DNA of 64,000 nucleotides, from positions 1,222,435-1,286,434 of the forward strand of contig NZ_LMDS01000005.1 of the NCBI RefSeq assembly GCF_001425865.1, written 5' to 3'. The notes under the pieces are model-generated. The model was not told the DNA's origin, ran no database searches, and saw only the letters and a program-made list of their open reading frames with translations. Source of the stretch: Rhizobacter sp. Root404. GTDB taxonomy: Bacteria > Pseudomonadota > Gammaproteobacteria > Burkholderiales > Burkholderiaceae_C. Of this stretch, positions 24,366 to 33,258 are shown one piece after another. Within the stretch, counting starts at the first letter, position 1. Each line of letters begins with the position of its first letter. A program made the position numbers and the translations under genes.

Positions 24366-25658
24366 ATGGCAATCAGCAACAAACAACGCATCGCGATGGC
24401 GGTCATCGTGCTCGTCGGCCTCTTGGGCGGTGGCGCCGTACTCCTGTCGGAGCGCGCGAAATCGGGCGGCGAAGAGGCCGAGCACTCTGAGGCTGGCCAC
24501 AGCGACAAGGATCAGCACGCCGCCGACGGCAAAGCCGCCCACAAGGAAGGCGAGAAGGACGAACACGGCCACGAGGCCAAAGCAGAACCGAAGGGCGGCC
24601 ACAAAGAGGGCGAGAAGGAACAGCACGAGGAGCGTCAGGTCAAACTGACGGAGGAGCAACTCAAGGGCTCCGGCATCACAGTGCAAGCCGCAGGTCCGGC
24701 AAAGCTCCAAGCCGCTGCTCAGTTCCAAGGCGAAATCCGCTTCAACGAAGACCGAACCACACACGTCGTCCCGCGCCTCGCCGGCGTCGCCGAGTCCGTG
24801 AACGCCAATCTCGGACAGCTGGTTCAAAAGGGACAGGTGCTGGCAGTCGTCGCGAGCACGTCCTTGTCGGAGCAGCGCAGCGAACTCCTGACCGCGCAGA
24901 AGCGTCGCGACCTCGCGAAATCGACTTACGAGCGCGAGAAGAAGCTCTGGGAAGACAAGATTTCCGCCCAGCAGGACTACCAGCAGGCGCAAAGCTCGCT
25001 GCAGGAGGCGGAGATTGCCGTCCAGAACGCATCGCAGAAACTGGCGGCAGTCGGTGCGACGGGTTCGTCCACGGGCCTCAATCGCTTCGAAATTCGCGCG
25101 CCCTTCTCCGGCACCGTTGTCGAGAAGCATCTGAGCCTGGGCGAAGCCGTCAAGGAAGACGCGAGCATCTTCACGGTATCGGACCTGGGCACGGTATGGG
25201 CTGAGTTCGCGGTCGCGCCGAAAGACCTGGCAGCGGTCCGCGTCGGCCAACGGGTCATCGTCTCGTCGACAGCATTCGACAGCAAGGTCGAAGGCACCAT
25301 CGCATACGTGGGCGCACTCCTCGGCGAACAAACCCGCACTGCAAGAGCGCGTGTGACATTGACCAATCCGAAGGGGGCATGGCGCCCCGGACTGTTTGTG
25401 ACGGTCGCCGTTCTCGGAGAGGACCAGGACGTTCCGCTGACGGTGAGCGCAGATGCCGTTCAGACCATCGACGAGCAGCCGATGCTCTTCATGGCTACCC
25501 CAGGAGGCTTCGTCGCCAAGCCAGTGAAGGTCGGTCGGTCAGACGGCCGCACTGTCGAAATCCTCGGGGGCATGAAGCCCGGCGACAAGTACGCCGCGAC
25601 CAACACGTTCGTCCTGAAGTCGGAACTCGGCAAAGCCAGCGCCGAGCACGGCCACTGA
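24366..25658 (+). CDS. czcB: CzcB periplasmic adaptor
   Basis: 430-residue membrane-fusion protein joining CzcA to CzcC. After the N-terminal hydrophobic anchor (about 10-28) there is a long His/Glu/Lys-rich region with repeats of HKEGEK and GHKEGEK (about 38-95) that can bind divalent metals in the periplasm. The barrel-sandwich hybrid domain follows (VVPRLAGVAESV ... RAPFSGTVVEKHLSLGEAV), with coiled-coil helices between, and a beta-barrel domain to the end. The family is clear; the His-rich insertion is longer than in many adaptors. Confidence 0.93.
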   Translation: MAISNKQRIAMAVIVLVGLLGGGAVLLSERAKSGGEEAEHSEAGHSDKDQHAADGKAAHKEGEKDEHGHEAKAEPKGGHKEGEKEQHEERQVKLTEEQLKGSGITVQAAGPAKLQAAAQFQGEIRFNEDRTTHVVPRLAGVAESVNANLGQLVQKGQVLAVVASTSLSEQRSELLTAQKRRDLAKSTYEREKKLWEDKISAQQDYQQAQSSLQEAEIAVQNASQKLAAVGATGSSTGLNRFEIRAPFSGTVVEKHLSLGEAVKEDASIFTVSDLGTVWAEFAVAPKDLAAVRVGQRVIVSSTAFDSKVEGTIAYVGALLGEQTRTARARVTLTNPKGAWRPGLFVTVAVLGEDQDVPLTVSADAVQTIDEQPMLFMATPGGFVAKPVKVGRSDGRTVEILGGMKPGDKYAATNTFVLKSELGKASAEHGH

Positions 25659-25671
25659 GCAGGAACGCATC

Positions 25672-28600
25672 ATGTTTGAACGCATCATTCGCTTCTGCAT
25701 CGAGCAGCGCTGGTTGGTCATGCTGGCAGTGCTGGGCATGGCCGGTCTCGGCGTCTACAACTACTCGCGCCTTCCCATCGACGCCGTCGTCGATATCTCC
25801 AACGTCCAGGTCGTCATCAACACGGAGGCGGCGGGCTATTCGCCGCTGGAGACCGAGCAGCGCATCACCTACCCCATCGAGACGGTGATGGCTGGCTTGC
25901 CCGGCCTCGAACAGACACGTTCGCTCTCCCGCTACGGGCTCTCGCAGGTCACCGTCATCTTCAAGGACGGCACCGACATCTACTTCGCCCGGCAGCTGGT
26001 GAATCAGCGTGTCCAAGAGGCTCGCGACCGGCTGCCCGCCGGCATCACGCCGACCATGGGACCCATCTCCACTGGATTGGGAGAAATTTACCTTTGGACT
26101 GTCGAGGCGCGCGAAGGCGCGAAGAAGCCCGACGGTACGCCATATACGTCCACCGACCTGCGCGAAATCCAGGACTGGGTCATCAAGCCGCAGTTGCGCA
26201 AGGTCAAGGGCGTCACCGAAATCAACTCCATTGGCGGGTTTGAAAAGCAGTACGTCGTCGCACCAAATCTCGAGCGGCTCGGCGCCTACGGCTTGAGCCT
26301 GTCGGAGGTGGTCACCGCGCTCGAGAAGAACAACTCCAACCAAGGCGCCGGCTACATCGAACGGCGTGGCGAGCAGTACCTCGTGCGTGCGCCAGGACAG
26401 GTCAAGTCGATCGAAGACATCGGCGACATCATCATCGGAACTGCCGCCGGCCAGCCCATCCGCGTCCGCGACGTCGCCGACGTTGAACTCGGCCGCGAGC
26501 TTCGCACCGGCGCAGCGACCGAAAACGGCAAGGAGGTCGTGCTCGGCACGGTGTTCATGCTGATGGGAGAGAACAGCCGCACGGTCTCGCATGCGGTGGA
26601 CAAACAGATGGAGGCCATCAACAAAACGCTTCCTGCGGGCGTCAAGGCTGTCACGGTGTACGACCGCACGGTGCTTGTCGACAAGGCCATCAACACCGTC
26701 CAGAAGAATCTTCTGGAGGGCGCGGTCTTGGTCATCGTCGTCTTGTTTGCACTGCTCGGCAACTTCCGAGCGGCGCTCATCGTGGCGACGGTCATCCCGC
26801 TGTCGATGCTGTTCACGTTCACGGGCATGGTCAGCTACGGCATCAGCGCCAATCTCATGAGTCTTGGCGCCTTGGACTTTGGCGTCATCGCCGATGGAGC
26901 GCTTGTTTCGGCCGAAGCCGCCATCAGACGTCTTGCACACGCGCAGGCCCATCGAGGTCGACCGCTGACTCGCTCAGAGCGCTTCCACGAGGTTTACGAA
27001 GCGGCCAGAGAGTCTCGGCGGCCCCTGCTGTTCGGGCAACTCATCATCATGGTCGTGTACATCCCCATCCTCGCGCTGACGGGCGTCGAGGGGAAAATGT
27101 TCCATCCGATGGCCTACACGGTGCTGTTGGCCTTGTTCGGTGCCATGGTGTTGTCGGTGACTTTTGTGCCGGCTGCCATCGCGCTCTTCATCGGCAATCG
27201 AGTTGCCGAGAAAGAAAACCGGCTGATGGAGTGGGCCAAAAGCCGCTATCAGCCTGCGCTCAAGAACGCTCTGAGCAACTCGCCCGTAGTTTTTACCTTT
27301 GCTGCCGTCGCGGTCATGTTCTCGGTCGCCGTGGCCAGCAGGCTTGGAAGCGAATTCGTCCCGAGCTTGAATGAGGGCGACTTCGCCATCCAGGCACTGC
27401 GCATCCCCGGCACCAGCCTGACCCAGTCGGTCGAAATGCAGAAACAGCTCGAAGCTCGCCTGAAGGCCAAATTCCCGGAAATCGAGCGAGTCTTCGCCCG
27501 CACCGGAACCGCCGAGATTGCGGCCGACCCGATGCCACCCAACATCTCGGACGGCTACATCATGCTGAAGCCTGTCGACAAGTGGCCGGAGCCGCGCAAG
27601 ACTCGAGACGAGCTACTTGCCGCTGTCCGCGAGGAAGCCGCTCTGGTTCCCGGCAACAACTACGAGTTCTCGCAACCCATCCAGTTGCGCTTTAACGAGC
27701 TGATTTCGGGCGTGCGCTCGGACGTCGCAGTGAAAATCTTTGGCGACGACAACGAGGTCCTGAACAAGACCGCCGCGGAGGTTGCCGAGGCACTTGGCAA
27801 GGTACCAGGCGCTACGGAGGTGAAGGTCGAGCAAACGACTGGGCTGCCGATGCTGACGGTCAACGTCGACCGCGCAAAGGCCACGCGCTACGGCTTGAAC
27901 ATGAACGAAGTCCAAGACACGGTGGCAACGGCCATCGGCGGCCGCGAAGCTGGCACCTTCTTTCAAGGAGATCGTCGGTTCGACATCCTCGTCAGGCTCC
28001 CCGAAACGGTCCGCCAGGATGTGGAGGCACTTCGTCGCTTGCCGATTGCTCTGCCCAAGGGAGTCGGGCCGACGGCGTACGTGCCGCTTGGCGAACTCGC
28101 GAGCTTGGAAATGACGCCCGGTCCGAACCAGGTGTCACGGGAGGACGGCAAGCGCCGGGTCGTGGTCAGCGCGAACGTCACGGGGCGCGACCTCGGGTCG
28201 TTCGTGAGCGACGCTCAGACGGCCATTGCGAAGGTCTCCGTGCCTAGTGGCTACTGGACAGCCTGGGGCGGAACGTTCGAACAGCTCGAGTCCGCAACCA
28301 AGCGCCTGCAGCTGGTGGTGCCGCTCGCCTTGTTGATGGTTTTCGTCCTGTTGTTCACGATGTTCGGCAACATCAAGGATGGCCTCCTGGTGTTCACCGG
28401 CATTCCTTTCGCCCTGACCGGCGGCGTGCTCTCTCTTTGGGCTCGGGGCATCCCGTTGTCCATCTCAGCGGCAGTGGGGTTTATCGCGTTGTCGGGAGTC
28501 GCTGTCCTCAATGGGCTCGTGATGCTTTCGTACATCCGCACCTTGCGAGACCAGGGCAAGAGCCTCGACGATGCCATCTGGGAAGGGGCCTTGACGCGCC

Positions 28601-28836
28601 TGCGTCCGGTCTTGATGACCGCACTGGTTGCCTCGCTGGGTTTCATCCCGATGGCCATCGCTACCGGCACCGGCGCCGAGGTGCAGCGGCCCCTGGCGAC
28701 GGTTGTCATTGGCGGGATCCTGTCGTCGACCGCACTGACGCTGTTGGTTCTGCCCCTCCTGTACAGATGGGCTCACAGGCGCGACGAAGATGAGCTTCCC
28801 GACGAAGCTCCGACCTTGAGCACGAAGACAGCATGA
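25672..28836 (+). CDS. czcA: CzcA heavy-metal RND pump
   Basis: 1054-residue inner-membrane proton antiporter for Co(II), Zn(II) and Cd(II). Twelve helices and two large periplasmic loops are evident, and the length is normal. The proton-relay residues are present in helix 4 as DFGVIADGALVSAEA; by count Asp402, Asp408 and Glu415 match the residues shown to be needed in Cupriavidus CzcA, although the flanking residues differ from the usual VDGAVVIVEN. The C-terminus ends with a short charged tail. czcD overlaps its stop by 4 bases. Confidence 0.95.
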   Translation: MFERIIRFCIEQRWLVMLAVLGMAGLGVYNYSRLPIDAVVDISNVQVVINTEAAGYSPLETEQRITYPIETVMAGLPGLEQTRSLSRYGLSQVTVIFKDGTDIYFARQLVNQRVQEARDRLPAGITPTMGPISTGLGEIYLWTVEAREGAKKPDGTPYTSTDLREIQDWVIKPQLRKVKGVTEINSIGGFEKQYVVAPNLERLGAYGLSLSEVVTALEKNNSNQGAGYIERRGEQYLVRAPGQVKSIEDIGDIIIGTAAGQPIRVRDVADVELGRELRTGAATENGKEVVLGTVFMLMGENSRTVSHAVDKQMEAINKTLPAGVKAVTVYDRTVLVDKAINTVQKNLLEGAVLVIVVLFALLGNFRAALIVATVIPLSMLFTFTGMVSYGISANLMSLGALDFGVIADGALVSAEAAIRRLAHAQAHRGRPLTRSERFHEVYEAARESRRPLLFGQLIIMVVYIPILALTGVEGKMFHPMAYTVLLALFGAMVLSVTFVPAAIALFIGNRVAEKENRLMEWAKSRYQPALKNALSNSPVVFTFAAVAVMFSVAVASRLGSEFVPSLNEGDFAIQALRIPGTSLTQSVEMQKQLEARLKAKFPEIERVFARTGTAEIAADPMPPNISDGYIMLKPVDKWPEPRKTRDELLAAVREEAALVPGNNYEFSQPIQLRFNELISGVRSDVAVKIFGDDNEVLNKTAAEVAEALGKVPGATEVKVEQTTGLPMLTVNVDRAKATRYGLNMNEVQDTVATAIGGREAGTFFQGDRRFDILVRLPETVRQDVEALRRLPIALPKGVGPTAYVPLGELASLEMTPGPNQVSREDGKRRVVVSANVTGRDLGSFVSDAQTAIAKVSVPSGYWTAWGGTFEQLESATKRLQLVVPLALLMVFVLLFTMFGNIKDGLLVFTGIPFALTGGVLSLWARGIPLSISAAVGFIALSGVAVLNGLVMLSYIRTLRDQGKSLDDAIWEGALTRLRPVLMTALVASLGFIPMAIATGTGAEVQRPLATVVIGGILSSTALTLLVLPLLYRWAHRRDEDELPDEAPTLSTKTA

Positions 28837-29804
28837 GCGCCGAACACAGCGAAGAAAAGGGTCATGCAGGGCACGACCACGCCACCGGCGCCAACGAACG
28901 GTCGTTGAAGATTGCGCTCGCCCTCACGATGGCGTTTCTCATCGTCGAATTGGTCGGCGGCGTCGTCACGAAGAGCCTGGCACTCATCTCGGATGCGGCG
29001 CATATGTTCACCGACGTGGCGGCATTGGCCATCGCATTGGCGGCTATTCGCATCGCCAAGCGGCCGGCCGACGCCAAGCGCACGTTCGGCTACCACCGCT
29101 TCGAAATCCTGGCGGCAGCGTTCAACGCAATGTTGCTGTTCGGGGTCGCGGTGTACATCCTCTACGAGGCATACCTGAGAGTGAAGGCACCGCCGGAAAT
29201 CCAGTCGACAGCGATGCTCGTCATCGCAGTGGTTGGATTACTCGTGAACTTGGCGAGCATGAAAGTCCTGGCCAGCGGCCAGGAGTCAAGCATGAACGTC
29301 AAGGGTGCCTACCTCGAGGTTTGGGCCGACATGATTGGTTCAGTGGGCGTCATCGTCGGTGCCCTGGTCATCAAGTTCACCGGCTGGTCGTGGGTGGACT
29401 CGCTGGTCGCCGTTGGCATTGGCCTGTGGGTCGTCCCCCGGACCTGGACGCTGCTCAAGTCAAGTGTGAACATCCTCTTGGAGGGTGTTCCCGACGATGT
29501 CGACGTGGAGAAGGTTAAAGAGACGCTGCTGTCAGTGCCCGGAGTCATCAGCCTGCACGACCTACACGTATGGGCTGTCACTTCCGGAAAGAGCACTCTC
29601 ACGGCGCACCTGGTCACGGAGGAAAAGGTGCACGCCGAACGAGACATCCTGCCCGTGGTTCGAGACCGCCTTGCGGATCAGTTTGGGATCACGCACACGA
29701 CGATCCAATGTGAGGTGACGCCGTGCGAACAGACAGACGAGACGAACCACTTTCGTAGCGCGGCGGAGGGGTTGAAACACGACCACCGTGACGATCGCTC
29801 TTAG
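28833..29804 (+). CDS. czcD: CzcD cation diffusion facilitator
   Basis: 323-residue proton/metal antiporter of the CDF family that exports Zn(II), Cd(II) or Co(II) from the cytosol. Six membrane helices. Helix 2 carries SDAAHMFTD (Asp54, His57, Asp61) and helix 5 AYLEVWADMIGSVGV, the transport-site motifs. The C-terminal ferredoxin-like domain ends near ITHTTIQCEV. The N-terminus has His (HAGHDHATG). It overlaps czcA by 4 bases and closes the czc unit. Confidence 0.94.
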   Translation: MSAEHSEEKGHAGHDHATGANERSLKIALALTMAFLIVELVGGVVTKSLALISDAAHMFTDVAALAIALAAIRIAKRPADAKRTFGYHRFEILAAAFNAMLLFGVAVYILYEAYLRVKAPPEIQSTAMLVIAVVGLLVNLASMKVLASGQESSMNVKGAYLEVWADMIGSVGVIVGALVIKFTGWSWVDSLVAVGIGLWVVPRTWTLLKSSVNILLEGVPDDVDVEKVKETLLSVPGVISLHDLHVWAVTSGKSTLTAHLVTEEKVHAERDILPVVRDRLADQFGITHTTIQCEVTPCEQTDETNHFRSAAEGLKHDHRDDRS

Positions 29805-30074
29805 CGAGAGGGACTTGCTTCGCAGGCGGAGTGAGCAGACGTTCCGGAATGTCGGCTCCTGGCCTTCGAGGATCAGCGAGCACACTGCGCCGAACGGCAA
29901 CTGTGAGTCGTGTAGCTGCCGACCAATGCCGTACTACCGCTTTGACATGTTGACCGGGCTGTGACGTTCGCCATCCGAGCGATCGTGGACGACCCTGAGC
30001 TTCCGCTCAAGCTTCATGACAGCAGACGTTCGCGCTCTCTCAATGGGCGAAGCGGCGTCCGCTTGACCTAGAAC
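29805..30074. other. Intergenic region between czc and ars operons
   Basis: About 270 bases without a convincing gene. CAGACGTTC occurs twice (near 29834 and 30021), and there is no obvious terminator hairpin with a T-run. It contains the upstream part of the arsR promoter. Composition resembles neither block clearly, as expected for a junction. Confidence 0.5.
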
Positions 30075-30100
30075 CATATTTCGACCAGAATCGAAATATG
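30075..30100 (+). promoter_or_regulatory. ArsR operator overlapping the arsR start codon
   Basis: Perfect 10-base inverted repeat, CATATTTCGA - 6 bases - TCGAAATATG. The right arm ends exactly with the arsR ATG (30098-30100). A dyad of this AT-rich type, ending in ATATG, is a plausible ArsR/SmtB repressor site. TTGACC at 30064-30069 may serve as the -35 box. Confidence 0.7.
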
Positions 30101-30424
30101 GAAGAACAAGGCGCCATCGTTTCGCTTGCCGCGCTCGCCCAGGAGATGCGCCTGCGTATCTTTCGTGCGCTGATCGGTGCCGCCCCCATCGGGATGACGC
30201 CCGGCGAGCTGTCGGCCATGCTCGACGTTCCGGCGTCGACGCTGTCCTTCCACCTCAAAGAACTGACGCACTCGGGGCTGGTGACCCAGGAGCGCGAGAG
30301 CCGCCATCTCATCTACAGGCCCTCGATCGACCAGATGAACGAGCTGCTCGGGTACCTCACCGACCACTGCTGCCAGGGCACACGCTGCCTGGTCGTCAAG
30401 GCCCCGGCCTGCGCAGACTGCTGA
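30098..30424 (+). CDS. arsR: ArsR-family arsenite-responsive repressor
   Basis: 108-residue winged-helix repressor of the ArsR/SmtB family. The recognition helix region reads LDVPASTLSFHLKELTHSGL, where classical R773-type ArsR proteins have the CVC site; no Cys is found there. Instead, Cys91, Cys92 and Cys97 (HCCQGTRC) and Cys105/Cys108 (CADC) lie at the C-terminus, like the arrangement of the Acidithiobacillus-type ArsR with a CC-x5-C site. It should release the operator at 30075-30100 on As(III)/Sb(III) binding. Confidence 0.92.
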   Translation: MEEQGAIVSLAALAQEMRLRIFRALIGAAPIGMTPGELSAMLDVPASTLSFHLKELTHSGLVTQERESRHLIYRPSIDQMNELLGYLTDHCCQGTRCLVVKAPACADC

Positions 30425-30461
30425 ACTCTTCCATCCGCCAGCTCGCCGTCAAGGGAATCCC

Positions 30462-30641
30462 ATGGCCGACAAGATCCACAACGTGCTGTTCGTCTGTAGC
30501 ACTGACACCGAGAAGGCTGCCGTGTTCATGTCGGCTGCAGTCACGCTCAAACATCGCCTCGAGTTGATGTTGGCGCTGCCGATCAAGAGCCTCGATGCGA
30601 TGGCGATCAAGCGCGAGATCACCCAGATCGGCAGGAGCTGA
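30462..30641 (+). pseudogene. Internally deleted arsC (LMW phosphatase type) remnant
   Basis: A 59-codon frame that joins the start of an LMW-phosphatase-like arsenate reductase (MADKIHNVLFVCS, with the expected Cys at position 12) to what reads like its end (LELMLALPIKSLDAMAIKREITQIG). The middle, about 100 residues, is missing, and the CX5R phosphate loop is destroyed because only the Cys remains. It is in the place of arsC directly after arsR. It has a possible GGGAA ribosome site, so a peptide may still be made, but it cannot be a working reductase. Confidence 0.72.
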
Positions 30642-30729
30642 GCGGTCGATCCTCCGGAGCCCGGCTGGTCACAGCGATGCCTTGGGATCGAACCAGACTC
30701 GCGACTGGCCTTCACAGTCTCCTCTCCCC

Positions 30730-31224
30730 ATGACCACGAACGTCCTCATCCTCTGCACCCACAATTCCGCGCGCAGCGTGCTCGGCGAAGGCATGGTCAA
30801 CGCACTCGCCGCGCGCCTCGGCCGCGACGTGCGCGGCTTCAGTGCCGGCAGCGCGCCGAGCGGCCGCATCAACCCGTTCGCGCTCGAGGCGCTCGGCAAT
30901 GTTGGCGTCGACACCAGCGCATTCCGCAGCAAGAGCTGGGACGAGTTCACCGCGCCGGATGCCCCCGAGATGCGCATCGTCATCACGGTGTGCGACAGCG
31001 CCGCGAAGGAGACCTGCCCATATTGGCCCGGCAGCCCGGTTCGGATGCACTGGGGCTATCCCGATCCGTCGAATGCACCGGGCGGCGACGAAGGCAAGCG
31101 CCAGGCCTTCGAACTGACCCGCCAGGCCATTGGCTATCGCTTGCTGCAGCTGTTGCAGCTTCCGCTCGAGACGATGAGCAACGCCGACCTGCAGGGCGCC
31201 CTGAACCAGATCGCCAGAGGCTGA
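30730..31224 (+). CDS. arsC: Arsenate reductase, LMW protein phosphatase type
   Basis: 164-residue cytosolic As(V) reductase. The phosphate loop CTHNSAR (Cys9, Arg15) is complete, further Cys lie at 88 and 96, and a DP pair (Asp111) provides the general acid. Members of this branch are coupled to mycothiol, thioredoxin or glutaredoxin; which one cannot be told here. The start at 30730 is chosen over an in-frame ATG at 30595 because translation before MTTNVLILC has no domain. It follows the deleted arsC copy and precedes the aquaglyceroporin gene by 3 bases. Confidence 0.92.
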   Translation: MTTNVLILCTHNSARSVLGEGMVNALAARLGRDVRGFSAGSAPSGRINPFALEALGNVGVDTSAFRSKSWDEFTAPDAPEMRIVITVCDSAAKETCPYWPGSPVRMHWGYPDPSNAPGGDEGKRQAFELTRQAIGYRLLQLLQLPLETMSNADLQGALNQIARG

Positions 31225-31227
31225 GCC

Positions 31228-31947
31228 ATGGTCGATCTACGTCGCAAGCTCCTTGCCGAAACCCTCGGCACCGCCCTGCTCCTCGCGGTCGTGATCGGCT
31301 CCGGCATCATGGCCGAGCGCCTGTCGGGCGGCAACGTCGCGATCGCGCTGCTCGCCAACACACTGGCGACGGTCGGTGGCCTGTACATCCTGATCGGGGT
31401 GTTCGACCCGGTCAGCGGCGCGCATTTCAATCCGGCGGTGAGCGCCGTGATGGCATTGCGCGGCGAGCTCTCCAAGGCCGCGCTCGGTCCCTACATCCTC
31501 GCCCAGCTCGTCGGTGCGATGCTCGGCGCCTGGCTGGCCCACGCCATGTTCGACATGACGATCCTGCAGTTCTCCACGCATGTGCGCAGCGGGATCGGGC
31601 AATGGATCGCCGAGGCGGTCGCCACCGCAGGCCTGCTGCTGGTGATCCTGCGCGCACCCGATGGCCGCGCGGCCGCCATGGTCGCGAGCTACATCGGGGC
31701 CGCCTACTGGTTCACCGCGTCGACCTCGTTCGCGAACCCGGCCGCCGTATTCGGGCGTTTGTTCTCGGACAGCTTTGCCGGCATCGCGCCGTCAAGTGCG
31801 CCGGGCTTCGTCGTCTCGGAACTGATCGGCGCATTGATCGGCCTGTGTATCCATCGAGCTCTCGGTCAACCGCGCGCCGGCCATCCCAATGTCGTTGAGT
31901 CCTCTGGCGAAGCGCTGGAGGAGCCCCGGTCAACCAAGCGCGCCTGA
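31228..31947 (+). CDS. aqpS: Aquaglyceroporin-like channel (AqpS-type) in ars operon
   Basis: 239-residue MIP-family channel with six helices and both NPA boxes: HFNPAVS (NPA at 68-70) and FANPAAVFGR (170-172). MIP channels pass undissociated As(OH)3. In Sinorhizobium meliloti, AqpS sits in arsR-aqpS-arsC-arsH in place of ArsB and lets arsenite made by ArsC leave down its gradient. The same gene content is seen here, so that role is inferred. A charged cytosolic tail follows helix 6. Confidence 0.9.
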   Translation: MVDLRRKLLAETLGTALLLAVVIGSGIMAERLSGGNVAIALLANTLATVGGLYILIGVFDPVSGAHFNPAVSAVMALRGELSKAALGPYILAQLVGAMLGAWLAHAMFDMTILQFSTHVRSGIGQWIAEAVATAGLLLVILRAPDGRAAAMVASYIGAAYWFTASTSFANPAAVFGRLFSDSFAGIAPSSAPGFVVSELIGALIGLCIHRALGQPRAGHPNVVESSGEALEEPRSTKRA

Positions 31948-31980
31948 ACAGCCGCGGTCCTCCTCAAACCTCGTCATCCC

Positions 31981-32439
31981 ATGCCCACCGTGAGCGACCC
32001 CTCCATCACCATTTATCACAACCCCGATTGCGGTACCTCGCGCAACACGCTGGCGCTGATCCGCAACAGCGGCGTCGAGCCGATCGTCATCGAGTACCTG
32101 AAGACGCCGCCAGGCCGCGCGAAACTGGTCGAGCTGATTGCGGCAATGGGCGTTCCGGTGCGCAGCGTGCTGCGCCAGAAAGGCAAGCCCTACGACGAGC
32201 TGAAACTTGGCGATCCGAAGTGGACCGACGACCAGCTCATCGACTTCATGGTTCAGCATCCCATCCTGATGAACCGGCCGATCGTCGTCACGCCGCTGGG
32301 CATGCGCCTGTGCCGGCCGTCCGAAGCGGTGCTCGACATCCTGCCGTCTCCGCAGCTCGCCCCCTTCTCGAAGGAAGACGGCCAGCCGGTGATCGATGCC
32401 GCATTGACCAGAAAGAGCAGCCACCGTGTCGCTCCTTGA
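31981..32439 (+). CDS. arsC: Arsenate reductase, glutaredoxin-dependent type
   Basis: 152-residue ArsC of the thioredoxin-fold family (E. coli plasmid R773 type). The active site is YHNPDCGTSRNTLALIR with Cys17, and the conserved Arg triad is represented by MNRPIVV and GMRLCRPSE. It is a different fold from the preceding arsC, so the operon encodes two unrelated arsenate reductases. Its 3' end overlaps arsH by 14 bases. Confidence 0.93.
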   Translation: MPTVSDPSITIYHNPDCGTSRNTLALIRNSGVEPIVIEYLKTPPGRAKLVELIAAMGVPVRSVLRQKGKPYDELKLGDPKWTDDQLIDFMVQHPILMNRPIVVTPLGMRLCRPSEAVLDILPSPQLAPFSKEDGQPVIDAALTRKSSHRVAP

Positions 32440-33148
32440 CCTGAGCCTGCCGAACGTCGACGCGTCGCTGTTCGACTCCCCGACCGGTACGCGCTTGGCG
32501 GGCGCCGGCGCATCGACCCATCCGCCGCGTTTCCTGCTGCTCTACGGCTCGTTGCGCGAGCGCTCGTACAGCAAGCTGCTGACGCTCGAAGCGGCGCGCC
32601 TGCTGATAGCGATGGGCGGCGAGGTCCGCGTGTTCGACCCCGCCGGTCTGCCGTTACCCGATTCCGCACCTGACACGCATCCGAAGGTGCAGGAGTTGCG
32701 CGAAGCTGCCGCCTGGGCCGAAGGCATGGTCTGGACCTCGCCGGAGCGCCACGGCGCGATGACGGGCATCATGAAAGCGCAGATCGACTGGATCCCTCTG
32801 AGCATCGGCGCAGTCCGGCCCACGCAGGGGAAGACGCTCGCCGTGATGGAAGTGTCCGGCGGCTCGCAGTCGTTCAATGCCGTCAACCAGCTGCGCGTGC
32901 TCGGACGCTGGATGCGCATGATCACGATCCCGAACCAGTCGTCGGTCGCGAAGGCGTTTCTCGAGTTCGACGAAGCCGGGCGCATGAACCCCTCGGCCTA
33001 CTACGAACGGGTCGTCGACGTGATGGAAGAGCTGATGAAGTTCACGCTGCTGACGCGCGACGTCGCGCCGTACCTGGTCGACCGCTACAGCGAGCGCCGG
33101 GAGAGTGCGGACGAGCTGTCCAAGCGGGTCAACCAACGCGCGATCTGA
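32426..33148 (+). CDS. arsH: ArsH NADPH-dependent organoarsenical oxidase
   Basis: 240-residue FMN-binding flavodoxin-like protein. It has the FMN loop YGSLRERSYSKLL, the ArsH-type SPERHGAMTGIMKAQIDWIPL, and EVSGGSQSFNAVNQLR. ArsH from several bacteria oxidises trivalent methyl- or aryl-arsenicals to the less toxic pentavalent form. The start codon is GTG (32426), giving MSLLDLSL; it overlaps the upstream arsC. Confidence 0.95.
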   Translation: MSLLDLSLPNVDASLFDSPTGTRLAGAGASTHPPRFLLLYGSLRERSYSKLLTLEAARLLIAMGGEVRVFDPAGLPLPDSAPDTHPKVQELREAAAWAEGMVWTSPERHGAMTGIMKAQIDWIPLSIGAVRPTQGKTLAVMEVSGGSQSFNAVNQLRVLGRWMRMITIPNQSSVAKAFLEFDEAGRMNPSAYYERVVDVMEELMKFTLLTRDVAPYLVDRYSERRESADELSKRVNQRAI

Positions 33149-33191
33149 GAGAAAACTGACAAGGGGCATCGCCCCTTTCCTTCCGCCGACT

Positions 33192-33255
33192 TAGTTGCTA
33201 TTGACAACGACCAACCGAGTGCCTATCGTGAGCCTACATAGTTGCTATCAACAAC
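33192..33255 (+). promoter_or_regulatory. Promoter with repeated operator for the MarR-led operon
   Basis: TTGACA (33201-33206) and TATCGT (33224-33229) form a promoter with 17-base spacing. The repeat TAGTTGCTAT occurs twice, at 33192 and 33239. Each copy starts a dyad: GTTG-7-CAAC around the -35 box and GTTG-4-CAAC between the -10 box and the start codon. Two similar sites bracketing a promoter are what one expects for a MarR-type repressor acting on its own operon. Confidence 0.72.
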
Positions 33256-33258
33256 CAC

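Noticed and set aside
25672..28836. Apparent loss of the CzcA helix 4 motif
   Set aside because: Wording differs from the usual VDGAVVIVEN, but Asp402, Asp408 and Glu415 are all present by count, so function is probably retained.
30595..30729. N-terminal extension of arsC
   Set aside because: In frame, but its sequence has no resemblance to the family and overlaps the end of the arsC remnant; the start at 30730 fits the active-site position.
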